Assembly (NCBI GenBank): GCA_031264145.1
Contig: JAISEK010000129.1
Coordinates: forward strand, 27,331 to 91,330
Source of the DNA: Deltaproteobacteria bacterium
GTDB taxonomy: Bacteria; Desulfobacterota; Desulfarculia; Adiutricales; Adiutricaceae
Direction: 5' to 3'
DNA: 64,000 nt
Shown here: positions 30,190 through 40,013 of the stretch, piece by piece
How the letters are laid out: each line of letters opens with the position of its first letter
Numbering within the stretch: the stretch's first letter is position 1
The notes under the pieces: model-generated
The model's database searches: none
Seen by the model: the letters and a program-made list of their open reading frames with translations, nothing else
Told to the model about the DNA's origin: nothing
Made by a program: the position numbers and the translations under genes

Positions 30190-33100
30190 TTATCGCCCGG
30201 TCGTGGCGTCATCATCCCGTCCACTGATTATCATATCCAAGTGAGCGTCATCCACCGTTGGCAGAGGCAAGGGGGGGTCCCCCAGATTCACATCCACCGA
30301 GACTTCGAATATAAAGGCCTCGATAGGTGATTTGGGATTACTTGATGAGACGGAGTAATGGGCGGAAAGCCTGTAACGGCCCTGGTTTGCGTCCAAGGTT
30401 TCGATGCTCAGATTAGTGATCTTGTTGGCCGGTTTCAACAAATCTGGATTGGCGAGGCAGTTTTCTACGATTCCCTCCGAGGTCTCCTTAGAGCACTTCA
30501 GCTGCATGGCTTGCATAGCTATTCCAGGTAGGGCTTGTGTGGCTAGTTTTGAAAGCTGCTTAGCGGCCTGGGGGTTGGGGAAGAGGGCGATGAATTCATC
30601 TTCCGAGGTTCCTGTTCCTCTGTGACTTGTGGTCGGGGATGGGTCATGATAACGTCCGTCCACGAATATCCCTTGCCGCACGTAATCCTTAACGAATTGA
30701 ATGGTCAAGCCCGACTCTGTAAATTCTTTTTCGTCAAGCACCTCCCGAAGATCGGTTTCGGCTGTGGCGCGGATATGCTCTTTCATAGCCGGCATGTCAT
30801 GCTGTATGCCCTGGTTGAGGCCGGCCAATTTCGGCATGGAGTTGTCCAGGCGGGCCACGAACACTCCCTCTCCCAGGCTTCCGCGCCAGCCGGACAGGGA
30901 AAGATCGCGCTCTCTGACTTCGTGAGGATTGAGGGTTACCGTCAGTGTCTCGTAGGAGATGACCTGCGCCATGCCGCCATTGAACCAGTTGAGCGCCTGC
31001 TGGATTATGCCGTTTCCCTCGTTTGTCCCGTCAGCCACACTGTGGAGCATGTCGCGGAAAGGGCCGGGCCGGGAGAGGGCCATGGCGAAGCCTTCCGGGT
31101 TGTCCCCGTCCATGAGCTCCATCATGCCCAAACGCATGGCCAGCAAATGGGCTGGAGCGAAAAAATCCGCTCCTTTCCCGGCGTAGTCAGGGTCAAACAT
31201 GAACGAGCTCATGGACGTATACAAGTCGCTCAGCAAATCCCTGACTTCGTTCCCGGTTTTAGCTTCCAGAATTGCCTCGAAGATATTGGTCACGTTGCCG
31301 GCCATCACCCCCATGGCTGGCAGCAGCTCCTGGTCGGGGACTTCCCCTAGCTCCAGGCAACCGCGCAAGAAAACGGCGCGCTGATCCTCAGGAACCTGGC
31401 CGGCCGCCTGCTCCAGTTTGGCAAAAAATTCATTCACCGCGCCATCGCGTATCGCCACAATTTGTTCCAGCGTTAAAGGCTGCGTGTTTTCTCCGGCCAT
31501 TTTTTCGATGCGCTGGCCAATTGTGGAGTCAATGTTGGTCCAAAAACGGGGCTCAATCCTCGCCTCGGGGTCAAACTTCAGGGCTAGCGGGCTTATCTGC
31601 GCGAAGAGGCCGTCAGGACTGTCATCCAATGCTCGGAATGGCTCTGCCATTTTGAAGGCGTCAATAATCCGGGCGTTCTTTGCCTCTAAAGCGCGCTCCT
31701 GGCGGACGGACAGGGGCGGGGCTATCTCAAATTCTGTTATGGCAATGTTGCCATCTTTGCCGATCGATAGGCTCATGCTGAAAGAACCTTTGGTATCTCG
31801 AATTTCTGAGGGCGAGGAAAAGTTCGCCTGTACAACGCCGTTCGGTTGTCGGCTAAAGCTCACGCTGACACTGGCGTGTTCGTCAAATACCACTCCAGCC
31901 AGGCCTACGGCATGCCGTAAAGGCAGAAGCGTTGCCTGACCCATGCAGAGAAGGACGTTGGTCAACTGTTCTTCCGTGCAGTCAGGCCCGCAGAACTTCT
32001 CGGCTAATTCCACCAGGTGATCGGACAGAGTATTTTTCTCCCCTTTAAGGTACTTGGCCTTGTCTGCGTCATTTGCGAAGGTAAAGTCAGGTCCTTTGCC
32101 GATTTTAACGCTTTCCGTCTTCGTTCCTCCTTTACCGTCTGGAAGTTGAAAGCTGAAAGTCGGCGCTGGTTGACCAGGTGTGGTGATCCCGTTCCGACAG
32201 CAATCCTTTGTCACAGCGCTTTTCGCTGAGGCGAGACTTCTGCCGCTCCAGGATTGCGCGGCAAATCCAGCCACATCTTTGGCGGTGACTGTATCGGGAT
32301 GCTCTACTAGTGAGTCGAGCCTTTCAGAGGGTATCCACGTGGACCATTGATTGATGAGGCTTGCCTTAGCTTTGGTAACGTCTTTATCACCTTTACCGGC
32401 TCGCGCCAGAAGGGCTTCCATATCTTGTACGTAACGCGTCTCAATTGCCTCGACAAGGTTGTTGCCCTCAAGACCATCTGGCGGTGCCTCCTTAAAAAGT
32501 GCCCTGTAGACTGTTTCAGGGGTTATCTCTCCTTCAGGCTGGATTTGGCGCATGATGTCCAGCGCCCCAAAGGCGCGCTCGATGGTACAGTTATTATCGT
32601 CTGCCCTGCTCAGCCCCATATCCGCCAAGCGCATCCTGTCCATCAGCGAGCCTGGCAAGCCTTTTACGAGGCCACTCTTGTGGGCTAAAGTTATCCCCGT
32701 AAATTCGGGCGCAACCCTATCAAAGGCTCGCTGCAAGTCGGCGGCAGTAAGCGGTTTTGCGTGAAAAGCGTTCAAGTTAGCCTTACTGAGCAAAAAATCA
32801 TGCACCTTTTCCCGTAGCGAGTCCCTATCCTGAGCCGAGGCGACGGCATAATTGTCGAGCAGTTGGCCCATGGCCACGTCAAATGTATTCTCCGGGCCCT
32901 TGGCGCTCAGGAAAGCTTTCACCACTTCCTGGTTATGCGCGCCCAACTTGTTCTGCTCTATCTGTGCCAGGCTGTTCAGATCCTGCACCATACGTGCTGA
33001 GAGTGGCTTGCCAGAGTCCCTCAGGGCACTGATGGCGGTGTTGTTTATCATGTTGGCGATATTGTCGCCATATTCGCTCCGCAGGGCACCAACGAAGGCA

Positions 33101-33261
33101 TCAATGGTTTCCCGCCTGGTTGACTGGGTAGTAAAGAAGTTGCCAACGCTCCCAGTCTGGGAAAGCTTGCCGTCGCTAACTTTGAGGAAGGTCGCCTCCC
33201 CGTCGGCGGTGGCCGTCTGACCGACGAGACGTGAAAAGTCATTCATGGTGATAGAGGACAT
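30190..33261 (-). CDS. Putative large type III effector, 1023 residues
   Basis: No enzymatic domain is recognised. Start chosen at 33261 (MSSITMNDFSRL), preceded by GAGGGAG; an upstream ATG at 33312 lacks a site. The protein is soluble and helical. An N-terminal module (about 40-100) reads ETIDAFVGALRSEYGDNIAN and ALRDSGKPLSARMVQDLNSL. A middle region (about 385-560) has strand-like VSVSFSRQPNGVVQANF and GSFSMSLSIGKDGNIAITEF, and there is a cysteine pair CGPDC near 450. The C-terminus is acidic. Secretion is inferred from the signal-like N-terminus, the CesT chaperone downstream and the location between sct blocks. It could be an adhesin-like or structural T3SS substrate instead. Confidence 0.55.
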   Translation of the reverse strand: MSSITMNDFSRLVGQTATADGEATFLKVSDGKLSQTGSVGNFFTTQSTRRETIDAFVGALRSEYGDNIANMINNTAISALRDSGKPLSARMVQDLNSLAQIEQNKLGAHNQEVVKAFLSAKGPENTFDVAMGQLLDNYAVASAQDRDSLREKVHDFLLSKANLNAFHAKPLTAADLQRAFDRVAPEFTGITLAHKSGLVKGLPGSLMDRMRLADMGLSRADDNNCTIERAFGALDIMRQIQPEGEITPETVYRALFKEAPPDGLEGNNLVEAIETRYVQDMEALLARAGKGDKDVTKAKASLINQWSTWIPSERLDSLVEHPDTVTAKDVAGFAAQSWSGRSLASAKSAVTKDCCRNGITTPGQPAPTFSFQLPDGKGGTKTESVKIGKGPDFTFANDADKAKYLKGEKNTLSDHLVELAEKFCGPDCTEEQLTNVLLCMGQATLLPLRHAVGLAGVVFDEHASVSVSFSRQPNGVVQANFSSPSEIRDTKGSFSMSLSIGKDGNIAITEFEIAPPLSVRQERALEAKNARIIDAFKMAEPFRALDDSPDGLFAQISPLALKFDPEARIEPRFWTNIDSTIGQRIEKMAGENTQPLTLEQIVAIRDGAVNEFFAKLEQAAGQVPEDQRAVFLRGCLELGEVPDQELLPAMGVMAGNVTNIFEAILEAKTGNEVRDLLSDLYTSMSSFMFDPDYAGKGADFFAPAHLLAMRLGMMELMDGDNPEGFAMALSRPGPFRDMLHSVADGTNEGNGIIQQALNWFNGGMAQVISYETLTVTLNPHEVRERDLSLSGWRGSLGEGVFVARLDNSMPKLAGLNQGIQHDMPAMKEHIRATAETDLREVLDEKEFTESGLTIQFVKDYVRQGIFVDGRYHDPSPTTSHRGTGTSEDEFIALFPNPQAAKQLSKLATQALPGIAMQAMQLKCSKETSEGIVENCLANPDLLKPANKITNLSIETLDANQGRYRLSAHYSVSSSNPKSPIEAFIFEVSVDVNLGDPPLPLPTVDDAHLDMIISGRDDDATTGR

Positions 33262-33601
33262 TGTGCTCTCCCTCAGATTTTCCGTTATGGTTCTGGCAAC
33301 GCCAGAAAACAATTGTTGGCTCGGTTGGCGATGTACGGATTTCGATCCTCAAAGGACAGAGTTTTTCGGTGAAGCCCCGCGGTCTCATCAAGATTTTTGA
33401 TGGGCGACGCCAGGCGAGCGCTAATTGCTTCTCCGTCTTCATTTCATTGGCTTCGCCAAGTGTCTCGGTGCCAATGCGCTGACCATGGGTGTCGATCTTC
33501 CTGGAAGCACCGTCGGACTATCCGCTATAGGAGGTTGACATCTCGTCATGTTTGGCGAGGAAACCTATAACTTTTATGGTCTTAAAACAACCTCCAATTT
33601 T

Positions 33602-33710
33602 AATGCTGATGCAAAAAGCCTGCTTTGCAGAGAACTGCCAAAATAATACCTTGATAATAGGTCTTAGGCCTGTCGTTTTCAGGCCTTAAAGGGGTTTTTA
33701 CATGGGCATC
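33602..33710 (+). repeat. 110-bp inverted-repeat element, copy A
   Basis: Ends are GATGCTGATGCAAAAAGCC-like at the left (first base changed) and the complement of GATGCCCATGTAAAAACCC at the right. It is flanked by AATTTT (33596-33601) and AATTCT (33711-33716), a probable target duplication. An internal hairpin AGGCCTG-TCGTTTT-CAGGCCT lies at about 33665-33687. Confidence 0.8.
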
Positions 33711-34020
33711 AATTCTGCGGCTGTCAAAATAAAACCATGATGCTAATGTGGCTTGGCGATTTTTATCCTGGCCAGGTTTTTTTTCCATGATCATTGGCTT
33801 TGATGCGTATGAAAAACACAAAACACAAAACAGAAAAACGATCATCTTAGATACATATTATCAAACCATTATTTAAGTATAGAAAAAAATATTTGCTTAT
33901 TCATTTCTCAGCTCTATAGACAAAGAAGAAACCTTCTTCTTATCTTCAGCTTGAAGTTGATCTGACGGGTTAGCAACAAACGCCAGTCTTCCGATGCCAA
34001 CAACATTATTATGGGCGCAC

Positions 34021-34166
34021 CAAATGTCAACAACTTAAGCCTATCTCAGCACCAGGTCTCGGTACCCAGTACAAAAAAACGGTCGCCCTGTTCCTCAGCT
34101 AACGGTCCGTTGACAAATACCACTTTCTCATACCTGAGGATGGGACACCTTAAGTTGTTGGCATTG
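34021..34166 (-). repeat. 145-bp inverted-repeat element, copy 1
   Basis: Both ends carry the inverted terminus AATGTCAACAACTTAAG, with one or two differences. Read on the minus strand it matches the elements at 58617-58760 and 61322-61463 along its whole length, including GGTACCGAGAC and the stretch translating as LRYEKVVFVNGPLAEEQ. It lies 227 bp before a broken transposase gene. Confidence 0.85.
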
Positions 34167-34392
34167 CATTGACAGCATGGCATGGTAGATATTTAAGGCA
34201 TTGTGAATATCTCCGAGCCTTTGCCGCCAGTCGTATCACTGCCGTTGAAAAAAACTTTACATGTAAATCTTATCCTATTTGGAGCAATAAATCAAATATT
34301 AGACCAACGGTCTTTAGAATCAGTCTCTTGCCGTTTGCCTTCGATTGTTTTATATTTTTGGCAGATTAATTCTACCAACAAATGGAGGCCGC

Positions 34393-35690
34393 CATGAATA
34401 TCACCTACAACAAGAAGCGCGCTGTGGGATCTACGCGAAGCTCTGCCGCCCCGCCGAACGCCAGGGAGACAAGATACTGAAGACTTATAAGAACTAGGGC
34501 AGGTAATCGACAAGAAAAAGGGCATCTATCAAAATATGATGCTGATGTAAAAGCCTGCTTCGTTGAGATCTGCAAAAAGAAAGCACGGCAAGCCTGACGC
34601 CGAGTTTCTGTCGCCAGACGTGCCAAGTCTGGAGAAATTGGTCATTGATTTCGGCAATATGTATTACCTCTATACCTACCTGCGGCGTGAAGGTTTAACG
34701 GCCGCTCTTGACACGATCGGATACCTTGATCCTGTCACGCTGTACGTAATGGGGAGGCATTCATCCTGGCGCCACGACGATGTGTCACATGGCCGGCTGG
34801 CAGGCGGAGAGTTTTGCCAGGATCCTGTATCAAAGGGAAAACCAGGCCAGCCAGAGGATCGGCGGTTTTTCACGGATATGGGGAAAGAGAGAAGCTTGCG
34901 TGGTTTCTTTTCGGAATACGTACCCTATATGGGCAAGCAAGTCTCGAAAAGGACGAACATCCTCATAGAACAGTACAGGGTTGCCGGACGGCATCCGCTT
35001 TCCTTTGACCGCCGCCAGCAATCATGACGGGGCGATTAGCAATGAAGTGCGCCTGATCTGTCTCACACAGCAGGAGACGGGACTGCCGATTTGTTTCCTC
35101 CGGTACTCTGCCCCAGCAATGCCACTGAAGTGTCGACGCTCATCCATACGGTTCTGGAGTTGAAGGAGATCGTGATCAACACGAGGTTCGCCATCATGGA
35201 CGCCGGGTATCACGGCCAAGGCAACATCGCCACGTTATATCGGAACAAAGTTTCTTTCGTATTCGGACTGAAGGGGAACCTGAAATTCTACCGTAGTTTG
35301 ACGGCGCAATATCTGGACGACATCGAGAATAACGAGAACCTCGTCAGTCACGTCAAGCGCCACGCCTACAAAAAGCGGGTACAATGCAAATTGAGTCCTG
35401 GACATGGCCAAAGACACAATTCTTCCTGTCTATTACATGCGCCAGCAGATTGAGCGATTCTTCGATATCGGCAAGAACTACGCGATATGCTTCCGCTGCA
35501 TCCATGATGAGGATACTTTCCGGAGGCATCTTTTAATGAGGTTTATCACCAGCGTGTTAGTCAATAAGCTCCAGGACAAACTCAAGGATACGCCTCTCGA
35601 CCCTATCTCAATGTTTTTGAATCTGCGCAACCAGAAGTGCAAGATTTATGGGAGCCGGGTAATCCCTGGAGGCCCTTAAAAAAGCCAACG
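34393..35690 (+). pseudogene. Broken IS1634-like (IS4 superfamily) transposase
   Basis: An intact protein can be pieced together from three frames: start MNITYNKKRAVG (34393), YAKLCRPAERQGDKILKTYK, then LEKLVIDFGNMYYLYTYLRR, NTRFAIMDAGYHGQGNIATL (second catalytic D) and YYMRQQIERFFDIGKNYA (catalytic E region), ending with FITSVLVNKLQDKLKDTP. Frameshifts occur near 34430, 34800, 35010 and 35385, with in-frame stops, so it is inactive. A fragment of the 110-bp repeat interrupts the N-terminal part. Confidence 0.85.
34539..34577 (+). repeat. 110-bp element, truncated copy (left end only)
   Basis: About 39 bases (ATGCTGATGTAAAAGCCTGC onward, then TTCGTTGAGATCTGC) match the left third of copies A and B. 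The right end is missing and transposase sequence resumes at once. Confidence 0.6.
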
Positions 35691-35773
35691 ACGTTTACAA
35701 GCTCTTTATGGTTACTTGCCCCGTCGATATGCCAAGACAATAAATGTTGGTAGAAAAATTGCGGAAACTAAAG

Positions 35774-36871
35774 TTAAACTTGTCTAGCCCGTGATTCGCC
35801 CCGAATCTCCAGCTGAACCAGGGGATTTCGAAAGGCCTGGGCGATGGCCCAGTATCCGGGGTGAAATTTCAGGCAATCCCCGACCCTCACTGGTACAGGG
35901 CAGTCGGTGACGTCCACCGCAACGTAGCCGGCGGTGAGGCCAACCACGACGACGCCTGGCCTTTCGCAGCTGAGATGATCGAGGTTGGCCGAGGCCGAGC
36001 TCAGGCTGGTGTGAAAGCGGCCCATTTCGCAAAGCGCCCTGGTCCTCCGCCCGCCTGATGCGTCCACGCATCCGGCGGGCGGAGAGATCGCGCCGTTTAC
36101 GGGGGTGGCTTTGACTTCAACCACCTCGGCGGAAAAAAAACAGACATCTGTTCGGAACGAGCCTTCCGCCAGGGGCTGATCGCGGTATATGTCTCGACCG
36201 AGGAGAAAAGGGTCGCCCAGACGTATCTCGGTGGCCAGACCTGACGGAATCTGGCTCAAAAAATTCCAGAAAACCGAGCCCCCTAGGCTCACCACCGGCT
36301 GTTCTACCCCTCTATCACGAAAGAGGTCCGTCAAAAACGCAATCTTTTCCAGATCGGAAAACGTTGGGAGCTTATTGCCCAGGCAGGCCAGGCTGACACC
36401 GAAGCCCACTGTCTTCAGCCCGGGCAGTCCAAGGGCCAGGTCGAGAAGCTGGCCTACGTCCTCGGGCGGAAGCCCTTCTCGGTTGTCGCCGAGGTCAACC
36501 ATTATAATTACTTCATGCTCCAAGCCAAGACCCACGGCCGCCCCGGCTACGGCTTCCAGACTCTCAGGCATGGACTGAAAGCTTCTTTTAAAAACCTCCA
36601 CCACCCGAGTAGCCTTTGACGGTGATGCCAGCTGTATCAGCACCCGGCCTTCGCGACTGGTGGGATGGTCTGGAGAGAATAAAAAAGGTTCCTCGATTTC
36701 TGCGAAACCCAGGCGGTTGAAGCCGGCTCTCATCACTTCGTCCGTCAGGACCGGGTGGCTGGCGACGCCTTTCAAAACCGGGAGTCCAGCCAGGCCGTAT
36801 TTTTTTAAAACCAGCCCCACCAGCCAGGCGTTATGGGCCAGTGCCTCAAGGTTGACCATTATTTTGGGCAC
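35774..36871 (-). CDS. PLP-dependent amino-acid racemase (ornithine/alanine racemase family)
   Basis: The 365-residue protein has the alanine-racemase N-terminal barrel of the ornithine-racemase group. PVLKGVASHP carries the PLP lysine (residue 34), followed by EVIIMVDLGDNREGLPPEDV, GFGVSLACLG, VVSLGGSVFW, EIRLGDPFLLGRDIY and a C-terminal domain with YVAVDVTDCPVPVRVGDCLK. The start is GTG at 36871 behind AGGA. It follows sctO by 41 bp in the same direction, as the last gene of the T3SS operon, where sctP would normally stand. The substrate (ornithine, alanine or serine) cannot be told. A role in peptidoglycan modification or D-amino-acid signalling alongside secretion is speculation. Confidence 0.85.
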   Translation of the reverse strand: MPKIMVNLEALAHNAWLVGLVLKKYGLAGLPVLKGVASHPVLTDEVMRAGFNRLGFAEIEEPFLFSPDHPTSREGRVLIQLASPSKATRVVEVFKRSFQSMPESLEAVAGAAVGLGLEHEVIIMVDLGDNREGLPPEDVGQLLDLALGLPGLKTVGFGVSLACLGNKLPTFSDLEKIAFLTDLFRDRGVEQPVVSLGGSVFWNFLSQIPSGLATEIRLGDPFLLGRDIYRDQPLAEGSFRTDVCFFSAEVVEVKATPVNGAISPPAGCVDASGGRRTRALCEMGRFHTSLSSASANLDHLSCERPGVVVVGLTAGYVAVDVTDCPVPVRVGDCLKFHPGYWAIAQAFRNPLVQLEIRGESRARQV

Positions 36872-36912
36872 AATGTATCCTAGTTATCGGCGACCCTCTG
36901 ATGGTCCCTCAT

Positions 36913-37386
36913 CTACTCGAACAATACTGGCTTAAATTCTTCCAGCTCCAGATCCTGAACCCGTTCTTCTTCGCGGGCGGCACCCTCGATCCACTGCCCG
37001 CGATGGTATGAAATTTTCTCCCTGGCCTGGGTAGCCTCTCGGAGCACCGCTTTGGCTCGCTGAAGCTTCTCCCGGGCCTCGTCTTCCAGTTTTTCCGCCT
37101 CGGCCACGGCTTCTTGCCGCTTCAGTATCTGGCCGTCAAGCCAGGCCAGGCCAGCTTTGAAGTCCTCCAGATCGCCCTGGCTCATTTCCCGGCCCATTAT
37201 GGCTTGGTAGCGGCGCTCAACTTCCTCGCGGTGCCAAATGCGGTAATTATTGAACTCCTGCCTCCGATTTTCCGTTTCGGCCATAGCCGTCTTCAGCCAG
37301 GATTCGGCCGCGCTGAGGTCCTTAATGGCCGCATCTTCCCGGAAAACCCTGATGGCAAGAAGACCCTCAAGAGGGTAGCGCTTCAA
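36913..37386 (-). CDS. sctO: T3SS central stalk protein SctO (YscO-like)
   Basis: SctO is poorly conserved but has a clear build: about 157 residues, almost entirely two long charged helices forming a coiled coil (AAIKDLSAAESWLKTAMAET, then LDGQILKRQEAVAEAEKLED). I take TTG at 37386 (LKRYPLEGLLAIR) as start because AGGTGA precedes it and it lies just after the sctN stop; the frame is open further upstream, inside sctN. SctO is the gamma-subunit-like stalk between ATPase SctN and gate protein SctV. Gene order N-O supports the call. Confidence 0.85.
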   Translation of the reverse strand: MKRYPLEGLLAIRVFREDAAIKDLSAAESWLKTAMAETENRRQEFNNYRIWHREEVERRYQAIMGREMSQGDLEDFKAGLAWLDGQILKRQEAVAEAEKLEDEAREKLQRAKAVLREATQAREKISYHRGQWIEGAAREEERVQDLELEEFKPVLFE

Positions 37387-37399
37387 TTCGTCACCTGTA

Positions 37400-38716
37400 T
37401 CACGCCACCGCCCGCTCCATGGCCGCCAAGGTCTCCTCGAATGTTGATCTCTCGTCCAGGCCCTGGCGGAGAAAAGCGTTGACCTTGGCGATGCGGCTGA
37501 TGGCGAAGTCAGCCTCCTGATCCGAACCCTTCTGGTACTCGCCAATCTGGACCAGAAGCTCAATCTCCGCATACTTGGCCAGAACGGAGCGTATTTTTTG
37601 GGCCAGTTCCTTGTGCTCCTGCCCGATGATGGCGGTCATGACCCGGCTGACGCTGCTGAGAACGTCAATGGCTGGGTAATGGCCACCTGAAGCAAGCTTG
37701 CGCGACAGAATGATGTGTCCGTCCAAAATGGAGCGCGTTTCATCGGCAATCGGCTCGGTCATGTCATCGCCTTCCACCAGGACAGTATAGAGGGCGGTTA
37801 TGGAGCCTTTGTCGGAATTACCGGCCCGTTCCATAAGCTTTGGCAGAGTGGAGAAAACAGAAGGCGGAAAGCCGCGCCTGGTAGGTGGCTCGCCGGCGGC
37901 TAGGCCTATTTCCCGCTGAGCCCGGCCGAAGCGCGTGACTGAATCCATCAAAAGCAGCACTTTCCGGCCCTGGTCGCGAAAATACTCCGCGATGGCTGTG
38001 GCCGAGTAGGCCGCTTTAAGACGCTCCATGGACGAACGGTCGGAAGTGGAGACCACCAAGACGGCCTTTTTCCGTCCATCCTGGCCCAAGTCGTGCTCAA
38101 TGAATTCGCGGACTTCGCGACCGCGCTCGCCGATAAGGGCCAAGACGCACACATCGGCCGCCGAGCCTTTGATGATGCTGGACAAAAGGGTACTCTTGCC
38201 TCCCCCGGCGGCGGCGAAAATACCCATGCGCTGGCCCTCGCCGCAGGTCAAAAGGCCGTCAAGGGAACGAAGGCCAAGCGGCAGGGGGCGGCTGATGAGC
38301 CTCCTGGTCATGGGGTTGGGAGGGTCGGCGTATACGGGGTAGAAAGTTCGGGGTTTAATCGGCGGGCCGCCGTCCATGGGTTCACCCAGGCCGCTCAAGA
38401 CTCGCCCCAGCAGATCATCGCCCACCGGCACCGAGTGAATCTCCCCAGTGGGAATGACTTCTGTATCCGGCGACAGCCCCCCAATGTCCCCCAATGGTGT
38501 CAGGAGAGCGACATCTTTGACGAAGCCAACCACCTCGGCCTTGAGGGTCCAGTTTTGGTTGGGGTTGCGCAGAATGCAGATTTCGCCTACCCGCACTCCA
38601 GGAGCCACCGCTCGGATGATGGTGCCGATGACCTGCTCCACCCGGCCCCGCACATCCAGCGAAGAGGTTGTCTGAATGGTCTCTTCCAACAATTCGCCAA
38701 TATATTCAAACGGCAT
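37400..38716 (-). CDS. sctN: T3SS ATPase SctN
   Basis: The 438 residues match the FliI/SctN family throughout: Walker [18 protein letters not shown] (about 164-180), [19 protein letters not shown], Walker [21 protein letters not shown], the [20 protein letters not shown] loop and [20 protein letters not shown]. The enzyme forms a hexamer at the base of the export apparatus, releases chaperones and unfolds substrates. It lies between sctL (20 bp) and sctO. No catalytic residue appears altered. Confidence 0.98.
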   Translation of the reverse strand: MPFEYIGELLEETIQTTSSLDVRGRVEQVIGTIIRAVAPGVRVGEICILRNPNQNWTLKAEVVGFVKDVALLTPLGDIGGLSPDTEVIPTGEIHSVPVGDDLLGRVLSGLGEPMDGGPPIKPRTFYPVYADPPNPMTRRLISRPLPLGLRSLDGLLTCGEGQRMGIFAAAGGGKSTLLSSIIKGSAADVCVLALIGERGREVREFIEHDLGQDGRKKAVLVVSTSDRSSMERLKAAYSATAIAEYFRDQGRKVLLLMDSVTRFGRAQREIGLAAGEPPTRRGFPPSVFSTLPKLMERAGNSDKGSITALYTVLVEGDDMTEPIADETRSILDGHIILSRKLASGGHYPAIDVLSSVSRVMTAIIGQEHKELAQKIRSVLAKYAEIELLVQIGEYQKGSDQEADFAISRIAKVNAFLRQGLDERSTFEETLAAMERAVA

Positions 38717-38736
38717 CGGCTAATTCCGGCGAGGCA

Positions 38737-39366
38737 TCAGGCCCCGGTATTTTTTACCCTGCGGATCATGGCTTTTTCTAGATTCCTCAATTGTGTCTCC
38801 AGGCTGGCCTCGACAATGCCAAGATCGCTTTCAAGAACGCATTCACCCTTGTTCAGCCGAGGATCGGCTATGAGGTCGATATAGCCGCCGCCGGAATCCC
38901 GTCGCGACAGAAGGGCGGCAAGATCATCTCGTACCGGCTTTTCCTCGCGCGGCGAAACCCTGATCAGCAGCTTTTTCTCACCCCTGAGGGAGGTCAAGGC
39001 CTGCCTGACGACCCTGACGATAACTTCGTCAGAGTCCATCTCCCCGATGGTTTTGCGTACGGCTTCACCTACTACTTTGACCAAGGTGCCTTCCAGCCCC
39101 TCGATGTATTCCACCGAACTCATGACCGCTTCCATGATTTTGGCCGAATACTCGTCGCGGCCCTCGGCCAGGCCTTGTTGGAAGCCCTCCTCGCGCCTTT
39201 GCCGGTAAACCTCTTCGGCCGCCTTAAGCAATTCTGCCTCCCTGTCCCGCCAAGCCGCAATGAGTTCCACGGCAGTGAAAAGATGTCCTGTCTCTTCGGC
39301 CCTGATGAGTTTTTCGCCTGCGCGCGGGGATATTTTTTCGGCATTTAAGTGAAACATGGTCGCCAT
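38737..39366 (-). CDS. sctL: T3SS sorting-platform stator SctL
   Basis: The 209-residue protein shows the FliH/SctL pattern: an acidic helical N-terminal half (AAEEVYRQRREEGFQQGLAE) and a C-terminal peripheral-stalk-like domain (VVGEAVRKTIGEMDSDEVIV, then LLIRVSPREEKPVRDDLAAL and GECVLESDLGIVEASLETQL). GGAGG ten bases upstream supports ATG 39366, which puts the start 22 bp inside sctK. SctL links SctN to SctQ/SctK pods. Confidence 0.93.
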   Translation of the reverse strand: MATMFHLNAEKISPRAGEKLIRAEETGHLFTAVELIAAWRDREAELLKAAEEVYRQRREEGFQQGLAEGRDEYSAKIMEAVMSSVEYIEGLEGTLVKVVGEAVRKTIGEMDSDEVIVRVVRQALTSLRGEKKLLIRVSPREEKPVRDDLAALLSRRDSGGGYIDLIADPRLNKGECVLESDLGIVEASLETQLRNLEKAMIRRVKNTGA

Positions 39367-40013
39367 TGGGGGGCTACCTCCAAAAGAATCCTTTTGAGCC
39401 AGGGCCAGGTAGCCTTCGCCACCCCAGGGGGATATGGCCGATCTATCGCCTCGGCCAACTTTACCTGAAATCTCAACTCAGCTATTTTCAGCAATTCCTC
39501 TGGCCAATCGCCGGCGCAGGCCGAGGCGGCCAAAAGGCCGACCTGTTTGAGAAAAGAAGCGGAATGAACTGCCCCCTCAGCATTTTCAAGCCGATAGAAT
39601 TTCCTCAGGGAACCCAGGCAAAAGCGGCCCCGGCCAACAACGAATTGGTAAAGATCAGGGCCCAGCCCTGCTTTCAGCCTCGCAGCCTCATCCCTTTCAA
39701 TCACTCCTGCCAGGTCGTCCGCGAAAACAGCGGCCCCCCAATATAGGCACATTTGGTGAAAGGTTTCGGCCTCCACCAGGGCCAGGCGGCGGGGTTCGTC
39801 CTGAAAATCCCACAGCCCCTCCCTGTTCTTCCTGGGAAAAAAAGGCGTCAGGCTCGGCTGGGCGGTCATCTTAAAGAACAGGCGGGTTTCTGTCAATCCG
39901 ACCGGAAACGAAATGCCCATTTCCGGTGGGTCAGCGAGATGGTTAAAGGCTATCAGGGCCTGGACAAGGGCTGGCTCCTCGGACAGCAGGCGGTAATAGT
40001 CCTTGAAATCCAT
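39345..40013 (-). CDS. sctK: T3SS sorting-platform protein SctK
   Basis: The 222-residue soluble protein is of YscK/OrgA type: ALIAFNHLADPPEM near the N-terminus, CLYWGAAVFADDL in the middle, LYQFVVGRGRFCLG and a final WPWLKRILLEVAPQW. Similarity is low, as is usual for SctK. The call is secured by its position between sctJ (4-bp ATGA overlap) and sctL (22-bp overlap). SctK joins the sorting-platform pods to the SctD ring. Confidence 0.85.
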   Translation of the reverse strand: MDFKDYYRLLSEEPALVQALIAFNHLADPPEMGISFPVGLTETRLFFKMTAQPSLTPFFPRKNREGLWDFQDEPRRLALVEAETFHQMCLYWGAAVFADDLAGVIERDEAARLKAGLGPDLYQFVVGRGRFCLGSLRKFYRLENAEGAVHSASFLKQVGLLAASACAGDWPEELLKIAELRFQVKLAEAIDRPYPPGVAKATWPWLKRILLEVAPQWRPCFT

